Source: Nepenthes gracilis (lineage: Eukaryota > Streptophyta > Magnoliopsida > Caryophyllales > Nepenthaceae). Taken from it: a DNA stretch of 64,000 bases. The translations under genes and the position numbers were made by a program. The notes beneath the pieces are model-generated. The model was given only the letters and a program-made list of their open reading frames with translations. It had not been told where the DNA came from and did not search any database. Of the stretch, positions 1-10,976 are shown piece by piece; position 1 is the first letter of the stretch; each line of letters opens with the position of its first letter. The stretch is taken from NCBI GenBank assembly GCA_033239525.1, contig BSYO01000036.1:6160126-6224125 (forward strand). The letters run 5' to 3'.

Positions 1-492
1 TCGCAGGAAATCACGTGCGAGATATTGGGCGAGTGGTCCGATGATGCGTCTGGAGATATTAACGAAGAGTTAGTGGAGGCGTTTAAGCTGATCGATCGCG
101 ACGGCGACGGCAAGATTACGAAGGACGAGCTGGAGGTGTTGTTCGGCCAGGTCGGAAAGGCGCCGCCTAGCGAGAAGGAGATCGTGGCGATGCTGAGCGA
201 GCTTGACAGGGACGGAGACGGTTGCATTAGCTTGGAGGAGTTCGGGGCTATAAGCTCGGTGTTCGGGCCAGCGTCCGACTCTGCTGAGCTGAGGGAAGCG
301 TTCAACGTGTTCGACGCTGATCACGACGGCAAGATCACTGCGGAGGAGCTGCTGAATGTTTTCACGGCGATTGGTGGGGAGCGGTGCACTTTAGAGGATT
401 GCCGCCGTATGATAAGCAGTGTTGACAAGAATGGTAACGGATTTGTGTGTTTTGAGGACTTTGCTCTCATGATGGAACATCAAAGGCATTGA
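1..492 (+). CDS. Calmodulin-like EF-hand Ca2+ sensor (CML), 5'-truncated by window edge
   Basis: The frame is open from base 1 to a TGA at 490-492, so the true start lies upstream; no ATG precedes the first EF-hand in this frame. Four EF-hand loops are visible: DRDGDGKITKDE, DRDGDGCISLEE, DADHDGKITAEE and DKNGNGFVCFED. They form two pairs separated by a linker (FGPASDSAELREAF), the standard calmodulin layout. The first three loops end in the usual bidentate Glu at position 12. The fourth ends in Asp, which in EF-hand proteins usually weakens Ca2+ binding or favours Mg2+. Such proteins are cytosolic or nuclear Ca2+ sensors that bind target helices when loaded. The protein is shorter and more divergent than true calmodulin, so CML is the better call; the exact CML number is not determinable. 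No intron is seen in the visible part. Confidence 0.9.
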   Translation, partial: SQEITCEILGEWSDDASGDINEELVEAFKLIDRDGDGKITKDELEVLFGQVGKAPPSEKEIVAMLSELDRDGDGCISLEEFGAISSVFGPASDSAELREAFNVFDADHDGKITAEELLNVFTAIGGERCTLEDCRRMISSVDKNGNGFVCFEDFALMMEHQRH

Positions 493-1840
493 CTATCATC
501 ATTACTATTCGCCTAAAACTACATGTCCAATATTTTTCTTTTTCTTCTATTTTAGGTTTAGATTTTTTAGTACTATCTGCACTATTCTCTAAACATGAAA
601 ATCTGAATCTTGAAGAAAAAACCAGCGATCGCGTGACTCGGACGGCCAAGGTAGATCGATCTTGTATTGTTTGATTACATCTGTATCTGCCGAACATGTG
701 TGAGTGAATCTTCACTGGTAATGGTAGCTGTTTACAAGCGAAAACTCTCTATCCTACGAATTATCCTCGCTGTCAAGTGCGGATGGGCGAAGTTGCATTG
801 GCGTTTTGGCAACGCTTCCGTGGACAAGGAAAAGATCAACGGCTAAGGTAGAGTCGGACATGGGAGAATGATTTTTGTTCGAGGAAATCTGTGGATTGAG
901 TATTTTGTGGAGAAGATGATAATGATTGATATGAATTTGGTGGACTCGGAGATGAGTGTCACGGGAGAAGATAAATACAGGAGAAGATAATAATGATTAG
1001 TTTGGATTGTGTATTTTGCGTGTAAAATAATTATGGAAAAAAAATTAATGAATTATGTTTAATTGGTAAAAATAAAAATTAAAAAATTAATTTCTTTTGG
1101 TAAAATTTATCTCCCATTTTCTGTATGAAAAATTATTTAAAACAGTGGAAATTTCTAGTGTGCTTTATTGATTCATATTATGATCGACTTATAAGATTTT
1201 ATGTTACATGAGCTAAATATAAATTGATTTTTGTCCTCCTATATAAAACTATTATACAACTATACACTTTTTTTTAAATATTAAATTTAGCGCTCCTCAA
1301 ATTCATAAAGTTAGGAAGATAAATAAGAAAAAGGGGATAAGTTTTCACCTTAATTATAAGACATAGGGTTAAATTAAAAAAATATATTATTTTTTTATTT
1401 TATATTTTTATAAATTAATGTATTTATTAGATTGCATATTTTTATTATCAGATTTTCCGTAGTTTCCCCCTTTTTTGACAACTTTTATTATTCCCATTTA
1501 AATATTTATTTCGGATTTTTGTAATAATAAGAAAAAAATAAAAAATATATATATATATATATTTTTTTTTTTTTTATTTTGGATGTTATAAAAATTTATA
1601 CAGTAAAGAAAATAGATTTATTGAAAAAATATTTTTATTGTTTGATTATTAAAACTTAAAGAGAAAAAATATATAGACCTTTAATTTAAAATTTTTATTT
1701 TTTTCTTTTAATTTTTTAATTGTTTGCTTAATTATAAATAAAAATAAAATAACGCATAATTTTCTTCTCTAAATTTCATGTGACTTCTTAATTCACTGTA
1801 TCAAACTGTGGACGGTGAGTTTTTGATAGGAGGCTTGAAG
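493..1840. other. AT-rich intergenic DNA, no gene seen
   Basis: After the CML stop come about 500 bases of mixed composition, presumably the 3' UTR and downstream flank, then very AT-rich DNA with poly-A/T runs and a short (TA)n tract near 1545-1562. No coding frame of recognisable family is present. Confidence 0.6.
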
Positions 1841-1843
1841 ATA

Positions 1844-1979
1844 AATTTAATTTTTTTTCAGTTATAATTATTTAATATTAATTAACTAGTTATATTATTT
1901 TTGTTTTAGAAAAATTAATTATTTTTTAAAATTTTAATTATTAATATTAATTAAATAATTATAATTAAAAAATTAAATT
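1844..1979. repeat. AT-rich inverted repeat / hairpin
   Basis: An arm at about 1844-1884 is nearly the reverse complement of about 1938-1979, sharing the core TTATAATTATTTAATATTAA with small gaps. The loop is about 55 bp. It looks like a foldback MITE or MITE relic. No terminal repeat or target duplication was pinned down. Confidence 0.55.
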
Positions 1980-2143
1980 AATTTATTTTTTAAAAGGATA
2001 AAAATCCTAAATTTTAATGCAGTGATATTTAAAAGTAAGATATATTTTTAGGAGTGTCACTGTACACCCATTTTACACCTCATATATTCGAATCTTATCC
2101 ACGTCACCATCGAACTTTTCCACTAATCACTCCGTCACTTGGA

Positions 2144-2240
2144 ATTATTTATTGTTAAATAAGTATTTATAATTTAACTATTTTTTAAAAAAATTAAAAT
2201 TAATTATTAAATTATAATTACTTATTTAAAAATAAATAAT
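2144..2240. repeat. 34-bp inverted repeat, hairpin
   Basis: The arm at 2144-2177 matches the reverse complement of 2207-2240 at 32 of 34 positions by eye, with a ~29-base loop. It lies 170 bp from the preceding hairpin and shares its AT-rich style, so the two may be parts of one MITE cluster. Confidence 0.65.
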
Positions 2241-2254
2241 CTAAATTAAAAAAA

Positions 2255-3013
2255 AATAGCTACGATGTAGCGTCCCTATTGCTGGCTTTGCGAGTGTATT
2301 GCTGTCGATGCTCTATCTCGCAACTTCATCGGCGTTCTCCCTCTCGCGACCCCGATCATCTCACATCGTGCGACCTCTCTTTCTTTTAAGACGACATCTG
2401 TACGCACAGGTGATGAGCTTTTCTTCGATTTCTATTCTCATCATTTTCAATTTTTTTTGAGTTTTTTTTTTCTGTTAGATTTTTTGGAATTAATTGAAAT
2501 TATTGGTAAATATCATCACGAATAAAAGTGTTAAAGTCTGTGAAATAGGTGAAATTTGTTATCTTACTCTATGGTGAGGACTCTCTCTTCGATTTCTTTA
2601 ATCAAGTGATTCAAATTGTGTGAGTTTTTTATTTTAGGGTTCTATAGATCTAGTTGAAAATGTGGTTAAATATCGTCTTCATTTCAGTGTTATGGTTTTT
2701 GAAGTTTGGAAATTTGATTCTATTGTGTGAGTTAACGCCGGTGATTGCTTTGTGGTCAAATGTCTGTTGTGTCCTCTTCATTTTTCTGATTTTTGAGAGT
2801 TTTTTTATGCTATTTGATCATGTATGATTTACTTACGAGCTGATGATTCTTGTCATCTTAGATATGAGTTTTGGGTGTAATATCAGTTGTATAATAACTT
2901 GTATTTGCTTTTTTTGATGTACTTGCCTGAGTCTTTTCCTGCAAAAATCATATCATCTAGGCGAAATATTGTGCATATAGGTCTGCTGTGTTTATTTTCC
3001 TTCAATTCTGTAC
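2255..3013 (+). other. GC-richer block plus T-rich tract; possible orphan 5' leader
   Basis: About 2260-2410 is markedly richer in C and G than its surroundings (CGATGCTCTATCTCGCAACT, CCCTCTCGCGACCCCGATC). It ends in a plausible splice donor, ACGCACAG|GTGATG, followed by ~500 bases of T-rich, intron-like DNA. This resembles the non-coding first exon and first intron of a plant gene. No downstream coding exon is recognised before the Copia insertion at 3019 or after it. It could be a non-coding RNA, a decayed gene or chance. Confidence 0.25.
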
Positions 3014-3018
3014 ATAAT

Positions 3019-4188
3019 TGTTGGGGTCACTCCCCTGTGGAAAAATGCAAGCTTGGATTATGCAGGAGAGAAAATTCGGAGAGGATTTTCGGAGTGCATT
3101 TTCCGGAGTGGAAAATGTTAGAGTGTATTTTTGATGTGGAAAATGAGGGAGTGCATTTTCCGGAGACGAAATCTGGAGTGGATTTCTCCAGAGAGGAAAT
3201 CGGAGGGGATTTTCAGAGTGAAAATCCGGAGTAGAATTCCTGGAGCAGGCAATTGCCGGAGTGGCAATTGCTGGAATGGCCAAATGTCGGAGTGGCTAGA
3301 TGGCGGAGTGGGCCATTTGGCGGACTGCGCCATTTGGCGGAGTGGCCAAATGGCGAAGTGATGCATAGCTGGTGGAGTGGAAGACTCCGTGGATGGAGTG
3401 ACTTCGCAAGCGGAGTAACTTCATGGATTGGTACGCAGGAAAGGTTCGCGAACTTTGGGCGCTTAGCAACCGAGGACTTTGTGCGATTGTGATCTGCGGA
3501 CTTGTGCGCTAAGGAAGGCCCGAGGACTTGGACGAAGAGAGTGCACGTGGATGTCAGCTCAGAAGATTGATTGAGCATGCATGATCTCAGGGAAATATGT
3601 GCAATCTCTGCAGAGTGGGCGCCGTTTCTGTAAAGCACAATGATTTGCAGAGTTGCAGGTGCCAGGTTGCAGAGTTGCTGTTGGTAGATTATTGTCGACA
3701 TGTAGCCTGTTTATTAGGCAGATGGTCTCCAAGAAAAGCAATATATATATACATTTTGGACATATGGTGGCGGAAAAGTATAAGTGTGGACCACAAGTGT
3801 GAGGCACAACTGTGTGGCACTCTGTGAAAGAAAATAGTTGAGGCGGTGAAGTCACTGTGGTGAAGTCTAGGAATGTGTGAAAAGAAAAGAGAAAGGAGTG
3901 CACTACCGGTAAGAAGAAAGAGAGAAGAAAAACAGAGAGCAAAGAGCGAAGTGAGAGTTTCCTTGCTCTGGTGCTGTTTTCTTATTCTGTCTCGGGTGTG
4001 TAGCGGATACTCTATCTTGGAGGTTTTTTGTAACCTATTTCATATAGTGATTTGTTGAGGACTAAGTGTCCCGTGGTTTATTCTTTCGATTTGTGAACGG
4101 TTTCCACGTAAAAATTTATGTTCTTCCTCTTTCTCCCACATTGTGTGCTTATGTGCATTCTTATCCGACTGGTCATTTCCCCCTAACA
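3019..4188 (+). repeat. 5' LTR of the Copia-type element
   Basis: It begins TGTTGGGGTCACTCC and ends CCCCCTAACA just before the primer-binding site. Its first half (about 3080-3420) is an unusual run of degenerate repeats built on GGAGTG followed by ATTTTC or GGCCAAATGGC-like words. A TATA-like AATATATATATAC lies near 3740-3752 and probably marks the U3 promoter. Its homologue lies at 5750-6976. Confidence 0.9.
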
Positions 4189-4190
4189 AG

Positions 4191-4202
4191 TGGTATCAGA
4201 GC
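4191..4202 (+). other. Primer-binding site (initiator Met tRNA type)
   Basis: TGGTATCAGAGC starts two bases after the end of the 5' LTR. This is the canonical tRNA-iMet-complementary site of plant Copia retrotransposons. Confidence 0.9.
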
Positions 4203-4299
4203 GCTAGGTTGTGAATTGTCGATTGGATGACGTCATCATCGAGGAATGTGCCATTTAATGTGGAGTTATTCAATAAGCAAAATAACTTCATCATTTGAC

Positions 4300-5060
4300 A
4301 GGAAAGGGTAAGGAATATTTTGACCCAAGAAAAAACAGTGAAAGTGTTGAGAAAGAAAGATTAGAAGCCGAAGAACTTGACCGAGGAGGAATGACAAGAC
4401 AAAAGGGATCTTACAAATTGTACCATCAAATTGTGTTTGGCGGACAACACACTACAGGAAGTCCTCGGCTTGACAGACTCGGTTAAGGTTTGGGAGAAGC
4501 TTAAGAGTTGGCATAAATCCAAGTTTTTGGCAACCAGGCTGTATATGAAGAAGCACTTCTATGGCCTGCGGTTGTCGGAAGGTGGGAGTTTTGAGAAGTA
4601 CTTGGACGAGTTCAATCAGATCGTGACGCAGATGTTGACCATTGATGAGGAGATCAAGGAGGAAGACAAAGCGTTGGTGTTATTAGCGTCCTTACCGGCC
4701 TCGTATGACCATATTGTCATGACGCTGCTGTTCAGAAACGGCACGCTGAGATTGGACGAGGTCATAACTTTCCTACTTATGAATGAGTTAAGACGAGGGG
4801 AAAGCGGTGGGACCTCAAGCTCATGGCCAAGTCTGCTTGTGGCGACCAGCAGTCGGTGACGAAGGAAATTGAAGGAACGAGGCAGAGGCCGCAAGTTGGA
4901 GAGGAGCAACAGCCAGAGTAGGCTCCATGAGAGGACCTACTTCCGTTGTGGCAAGAAGGGCCACATAAAGTGGGATTGCCCGCAGAGGAAGCAGAAGCAG
5001 GAGCAGGAAGGTAGAAGCGATCGTCAGGAGAAACGGGATCATGATGATCGGGAGACTATT
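4300..5060 (+). pseudogene. Copia gag remnant (capsid region plus zinc knuckle)
   Basis: The stretch around 4431-4859 matches the gag polypeptide of plant Copia elements: VWEKLKSWHKSKFLATRLYM, then YGLRLSEGGSFEKYLDEFNQ, then LVLLASLPASYDHIVMTLL. A stop at 4857-4859 and frame changes separate it from the nucleocapsid part. The zinc knuckle at about 4935-4980 reads YFRCGKKGHIKWDC. The first Cys of the CX2CX4HX4C motif is Tyr, so metal binding would be impaired. An upstream part near 4295-4430 is in another frame. The fragment is non-functional. Confidence 0.8.
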
Positions 5061-5099
5061 GCTTTCTGCGGAGACCTTCTAGTTGTCCACGTAGGGGAA

Positions 5100-5560
5100 G
5101 CACAGAGCCTGCCATGCTGGGAGACGAGTTGGGTGATGGACAGTGGGGCCTCACATCATGTGATACCGAAGAAGTCCCACTTCACGAGTTACATGCCCGT
5201 TGGTCACGGGGTGTTGAAGATGGGTAATGGTAGCTTGCTAAAGGTTGTTGGCGTCGGAGATGTTTGCTTGAGGACAAACAATGGAAACAAATTCGTGCTA
5301 AAGGGCGTACGACATGCCCCAGGTTTGAGGTTATTATAATTTCAACTGGGAAGTTGGATGACGAAGGCTTCAGGACGGTATTTGGTGATGGCCAGTGGAA
5401 AGTCACCAAAGACACTGCAGTTATGGCAAGGGAAAGTAGGAGATCAGGGCGGTACCTGATGAAAACCTGTGTTGCCAAGGAAAGTGTCAAGGTGACCAAA
5501 TGGGGCATTCATCAAAGTGATAGAGGGAGGTTGCCAATGTGGAATGTAAGGGAGAATGAT
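5100..5560 (+). pseudogene. Copia protease and pre-integrase remnant
   Basis: WVMDSGASHHVIPKKSHF (about 5130-5185) is the retropepsin active-site region of Copia polyproteins, with the catalytic DSGA intact. It continues through a typical LKGVRHAPGL stretch to a stop near 5337-5339. The next frame carries LDDEGFRTVFGDGQWKVTK, the conserved segment that normally follows the protease. The similarity then fades, and no HHCC or DDE integrase, reverse transcriptase or RNase H follows before the 3' LTR at 5750. This documents an internal deletion of most of pol. Confidence 0.8.
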
Positions 5561-5749
5561 TATACTGCAGAGAAGGTGCTGAAAAGGAGTGGGACTACTC
5601 CAGGTTCAGTGGAACGGAAGGAAGTGTCATTCATGCTTGCGGAGGCTCACATCGGAATCCCAATTGAGCAAAAATTGCCGAAATGCAGGCGATGACGGTT
5701 GCCAGAAAAGAGCAAGTTTTTTTTTCCCCACAGGTCGTGATGGAAAGTT

Positions 5750-6976
5750 TGTTGGGGCCACTCCATTGTGGGAAAATTCAGGCTTGGATTATGTCGGATC
5801 GGATTTTCGGAGTGCATTTTGGGAGTAAAAAAGCCGAAGTGTATTTTCTGGAGTGGAAAATGCTGGAGTGCATTTTCGATGTGGAAATTGTGGGAGTGCA
5901 TTTTCTGGAGACGAAATTCGGAGTGTATTTCTCTGGAGAGGAAATCGGAGAGGATTTCTGGAGTGAAAATCCGAAGAGGATCGTAGTGGAATTCCTGGAG
6001 CCGACAATTGCAAGAGCGGCAATTGTCAGAATGGCCAAATGCTGGAGTGGCCAGATGGTGGAGTGGACCATTTGGCGGAGTGCACATTTGGTAGAGTGGG
6101 CCATTTGGCGGAGTGCGAATTTGGCAGAGTGGCCAAATGGCAAAGTAATGCACAGCGAGCAGAGTGGAAGACTCTGCGGACGGAGTGGACTCCGCGGACA
6201 GAGTGGAAGACTCTGCGGACGGAGTGGACTCCGCGGACAGAGTGAAAGACTCCGCGGACTTTGGGCGCTGAGCAACCGAGGACTTTGCGTAGTTGTGGTC
6301 CACAGACTTGTGCGTTAAGGAAGGCCCGAGTACCCAGGCGCAGAGAGCGCACGTGGATGCCAGCTCAGAAGATTAACTGAACATGTATGATTTCAGGGGA
6401 ATATGCGCAATCTTTGCAGAGTGGGCATCGTTTTTGCAAAGTACAATGATTTGCAGAACTGCAGGTGGCAGGTTGTAGAGTTGCTGGTAGCAGATGATTG
6501 TCTACACGTGACCTGCCTATTGGGTAGATAGCCTCCAGAGAAAGCAATATATATATACATGCTAGGCATGCGGTGGCGGAAAAGCACAAGTGTGGAGCAC
6601 AAGTGTGTGACACTGTGTGAGAGAAAACAGTTGAGGTGGTAAAGTCACAGTGGTGAAGTCTAGGAGTGTGTAAAAAGAAAAAAGAGTAGAGTGCACCACC
6701 GGAGAAAAGGAAAGAAGAAAAACATAGAGTAAAGAGCGAAGTAAGAGTTTTCTTACTCTGGTGTTGTTTTTTTTATTCTGTTTCGGGTGTATAGCGGATA
6801 CTCTATCTCGAGAGTTTTTTGTAACCTATTTTACATAGTGGACTTGTTGTGGATTAAATGTTCCGTGGTTTTTTCCTTCGATTTGTGAAGGATTTTCACG
6901 TAAAAATTTTTGTGTGTTCCTCCTATTTCTCCCACATTATGTGCATTCCTATCCAACTAGCCATTTTCCCCCAACA
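5750..6976 (+). repeat. 3' LTR of the Copia-type element
   Basis: It begins TGTTGGGGCCACTCC and ends TTCCCCCCAACA-like, followed by the ATAAT duplication. It is homologous to 3019-4188 but about 57 bp longer, which fits expansion of an internal 39-bp tandem repeat at about 6160-6250. Confidence 0.9.
6160..6250 (+). repeat. 39-bp tandem repeat inside the 3' LTR
   Basis: The unit starts AGAGTGGAAGACTCTGCGGA and continues CGGAGTGGACTCCGCGGAC. It occurs about 2.3 times. The 5' LTR has only one diverged version near 3375-3420, so the array expanded in this copy after insertion, or contracted in the other. Confidence 0.8.
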
Positions 6977-6981
6977 ATAAT

Positions 6982-9900
6982 AAGAGTGTTTTGTATATGG
7001 CCTTTGTGCTTATAGCCCATGTCTACCGGTTAAGAATCTTAACATATTCTATATACAATTTCTAAAATTAGATCTTTTACTTTAAGTAGTTAATTGATGC
7101 CATCTAGTAATTTGAACAATATGTGATGTACAAAATATAAATTATGTGGCCAATGAATAGCTCAAGTATGCACAGTGATCCATGTTGAGACGGCAAAGGA
7201 AATGAACTATATTTATGTAATATTAATATAGTTATGAAGACATTGTATACCATGAACAATGATGGTAGACGATTTTTTAGTTGTATCAAATACAATTCAA
7301 GTGCGCTAGGAAGTATAATGTTTTTTTTTTAATGAGGCTTTGTCGATTAATTAACGGACCTTTTAATTTGTCTTGTGTTTTCATATAGGATACAAATAAA
7401 TGAGAATTTTTAAATGATGTGGTCCACCACTATGTATTTATGGTTAAAGGGTAACCTGTCGACCATTTGCGTAGGAGGTAAAGTTAAGCACACGAAGATA
7501 TCATTTGGAGTATGAAAGTGAGATAAACCTGTGGGAAGCCAATATCGAGTATGAAAGTATATAGACTTCACTTGGAATTAGACAATGAGTGGATGAAATA
7601 TCATCTAGCCATTAATGAACTCGAGCATACAATATATAATAGTAGACGAGCGTTGTTATGAATTATTTTTATTGTATTCATACTATATGTATATCAAATG
7701 ATCTGATTTGGTATTGTAGTTGTTAGAAGCCAATGCTGAGCATTATTTTTGCTGTTATCTTGTGTCCCACTGCTTTAAAGAGCATCAGTTTTGCTTTTAT
7801 ACATTTGTCTATAACTTCTCCTCAATGACAATAGAAAAATGAGCATCTGTTGATTTGGTAATAGAAAACGGGTATGCTACGTTACAAATGACACCTCAAG
7901 TATCATAGTTTATACTGTGACGCTTAAGGTTTGCTGCACCGCAAGTTTTATTATAGGATGGGCATTAAGTAAGTTAAATAGAGTTGATATGCATTCAGTG
8001 TTTTGGTCCTCAACGAGGCAGTGGCGATGGGCTGTGCAAAGAAGATATCATCATTCATGTTCCTCTACAATTTGAGTGGCAGTTCACTATGAAAAGTACG
8101 TCCAGAGGAGGTTAACAGACGCTGTATCACTCCTTAACCGTGACAATAGTAACAGTTGGGTGGTACAACAATGTCAGTTTACTAAATCAAAATACATCAC
8201 CTTTCGGCAACCACACTTGCAAAATATCACCGCCGGCCATGTATGCTCGAAGTTTGATAATGCAGAACACCACCAAAGCTATTCCCACCACAATTTCGGC
8301 TAGTGTATTCTAGTAGGATAGATATCACAAAAATACTGTGAATATCATTTCTGATTGTCTTTCTCAAAAACACATGAAAAGAAGAATATTGTTTCTGAAT
8401 CTCTGTATCTCAAAATTAAGAGAAAACGTAACATTAACTGTCAGCAGGTACAATGTCGTAGATACAATGTGAAATGCCGTAGCAGTAGTATTAAAAAAAT
8501 CCCAAATGCAAATATAGCAACAGAAGTAGCAATTTCTTATTCACAGAAGTAGCAGACTTTGTGCAGCAGTAAGCAACAGTTGCAATTTCTTCTCCATCAC
8601 TGATCCAAGTTTGGTAGATTCAAACTGATTTGTGAACTGATCTATTACTTCAATAATATCAAATGTGATATGAATAACCTTTGTTATATCAACTGTTAGG
8701 ATGGTATCAATAATATACTCTGAATGCTCCCCATGAGACGTGATTACTTGTGAAATGGTTTTAAAATATCGGATTAACTGTCACATTAAAATGTATTATG
8801 GGTAGTAAATAAACTAATGTCTTCATATTTCACCTGTCTTACACGAGCATGAGAACTGTTGCCGCCTTTGTTCTTGTTAAATTTTAGACGTCTGACAGCC
8901 CTATCAACTTTAGACTATATTCTTCTGATGGGTGGTTTGCTTCTGATTTCGGCTTACAGCCCTATCAAGCTAATGATTGCTAATCAATTTCAAATTTATT
9001 AGTATTTTATAAGTCATAAGCACATCTACGAATGATGTGCTTTAAATTTATACTATTGAGAATGTGCAGAAAGCTCTTTTGATAATTTCTTTAAAATGTG
9101 TCATGGGCAAAGCCTTTTTTTTTTTTGTGATAAACTTATAATGTCATAAACAACACATAGCATGACCTTATTCCATGATGATTGCACGTGAGGCTCCCCC
9201 GAACATGTGCAGCAACCAAGATTCGAAAAGCCAAATTAAATTTTTTGTATCTTTTGACGATATCAGTCCACACCCAAACAATGTGGAGTAACCATGGTAA
9301 TTTATTCCAACAAATGGAGCAAAAGGTATTTTATATTTGTTTGTCAGATACATGGTATGAAATTTACAATATCTCCAAATACTTCCCGCAGAGCTTTGCT
9401 ACAGGTATCAGGTATCGGTCCAAAATAAAATCCACATGCAGCACTTAACATCTAAATCCATCAAATAAAAAAATATCATCATTTTTTTTTAATTTTTTTG
9501 CATCCTTATAGAATAATTACGAAATATTTTGACACCTCCTTCACCAAAGCGTAATTTTCATGCCTTCTTAAGGTATTTTCTTGTATCACATTCTTAAAAT
9601 AATAGATTCTCATGGCCACCAACTCGTATAGCTAATGACTTATAATTTTGACAATGACAAATGTCAGTTTGATCATTAAGCTCAAGGTTTTTTTTTTTTG
9701 GGTATAGGGAGCGAGTTTTTTATGGTATCTCACGAATTTGACCTATCCCACCTGCATATATGATTATAGATAAGTATAACAGATGATAATAAAAAAATTT
9801 TATTAGCACATTGCATTAAATTTGGCTTTATAATCTATTATTGTCGACTCTCCTAATTTATAAATATATTTACCACACCGTGATAATTACATACAATGTG

Positions 9901-10976
9901 ATGGATATACCGAAATATGGGCTAGTTCAATGTCAAATAAAGCCCAAAACGGCCTGCTGAACGGTCTACTTAAAAACGGCCCAACAGGAGACGCAGATCC
10001 AAATCATAATAATATTGTCTATACATATCTTTAATTTTATTTTATGTTCCCTACAGGAACCTAATAATATTGTCTATACATACTCCTGCAACCATCCTTC
10101 TGATTTATTTTCATTCGTAAAATTTTTCTGTGTTTTACTGAAAGTTTCTAGTTTCACTATTGAAATAAAATAAATTAATAACAAACAGCAGTGTAAAGTG
10201 AAGAAATTTCCCCATGATTTTGAGAGAGCATGAACAGCGATATAGAGAAGCAACATTGCCAGCAAGTAAGCTATTAGATGAGCTATTAGATGTGCTACGC
10301 ATAATATTGGAATCTATAGAATGAGATTTTTCTGTGAACCAAATACACGTAGAAAGATTCATCCTCGAATGTTAGATATTTGATGAAATGTTAAAAAAAA
10401 AAAAAAAAAATTGTAGACTTTTGGGACAGTAGGCGAGAGATTTCAATTTGTTGAGTGTTTAAAGTTAAAAAAACTCGTTAGATTCCTTTCTAATTATCTT
10501 TCAAAAATCGGCGACAGTAGAGATTTGTTACCATTCGTATCGAAATTCACATCACGTTGAAAATCCTAGAGATTTCTCCTCTTTATTTCATCGTTTCTTT
10601 GAGCTCGTTGAAATCCAATACTCTTCATTTGACACTCCCACGGTTCTCAAATAATCTTCTTTATTTGAGCTTGGAAACCCTAATGACTTTCTCATCTCAT
10701 CCACATCGCCGACCCCTTTTCGTTTTTACTTTGATTTATTTAATTTGTTATGATAACGAGGCCCTTTCAAAAACAGTGCTGATGCATCCTTAGATCTGCG
10801 TTATCGAATAAATTAATGAGTCGTTTGTCCTTCCCGATAAATCGAGTTAAAGCAAGTTTGATCTTCATTATTCTGAACTTGGATCTTATACACCGTAATT
10901 AGCAAATAAGATGTTAAAGGATGGCAAAATTTACTCTTCGATATGTCATTTATCGCTTAAGTTAGAAATCTTCTCT
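6982..10976. other. Intergenic DNA, no gene recognised
   Basis: This is AT-rich sequence with only short chance frames (for example 8076-8303), none resembling a known family. Poly-T runs occur near 7320, 9115 and 9690. An exact 21-bp direct repeat lies at 10007-10027 and 10062-10082. Confidence 0.55.
10007..10082. repeat. Exact 21-bp direct repeat, 55-bp period
   Basis: The same 21 bases, starting TAATAATATTGTCTATACAT, occur at 10007-10027 and 10062-10082, separated by 34 bp. They may flank a small insertion or be a local tandem duplication. Confidence 0.7.

Larger units (their letters stand above)
3014..6981 (+). mobile_element. Non-autonomous Copia-type LTR retrotransposon with ATAAT target duplication
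   Basis: The element runs 3019-6976 and is flanked by identical 5-bp duplications ATAAT (3014-3018 and 6977-6981). Two LTRs, each TG...CA, lie at 3019-4188 and 5750-6976. Two bases after the 5' LTR is a primer-binding site, TGGTATCAGAGC (4191-4202), complementary to the initiator Met tRNA 3' end, as in most plant Copia elements. The 1.56-kb interior holds a gag remnant, a retropepsin-like protease remnant and a short pre-integrase stretch. Integrase, reverse transcriptase and RNase H are absent, so the element would have depended on a relative. The LTR copies differ by many substitutions and a length change, which indicates an old insertion. Confidence 0.9.

Noticed and set aside
3118..3701. 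Overlapping minus- and plus-strand frames with repeated HSAKWP/SGHSAKW-like peptides
   Set aside because: They are translations of the GGAGTG/CCAAATGGC repeats in the LTR. The same happens at 5647-6352 in the partner LTR. No protein family and no conserved frame.
8076..8303. 75-codon plus-strand ORF
   Set aside because: No domain, no homologous-looking block, in AT-rich intergenic DNA; chance frame.
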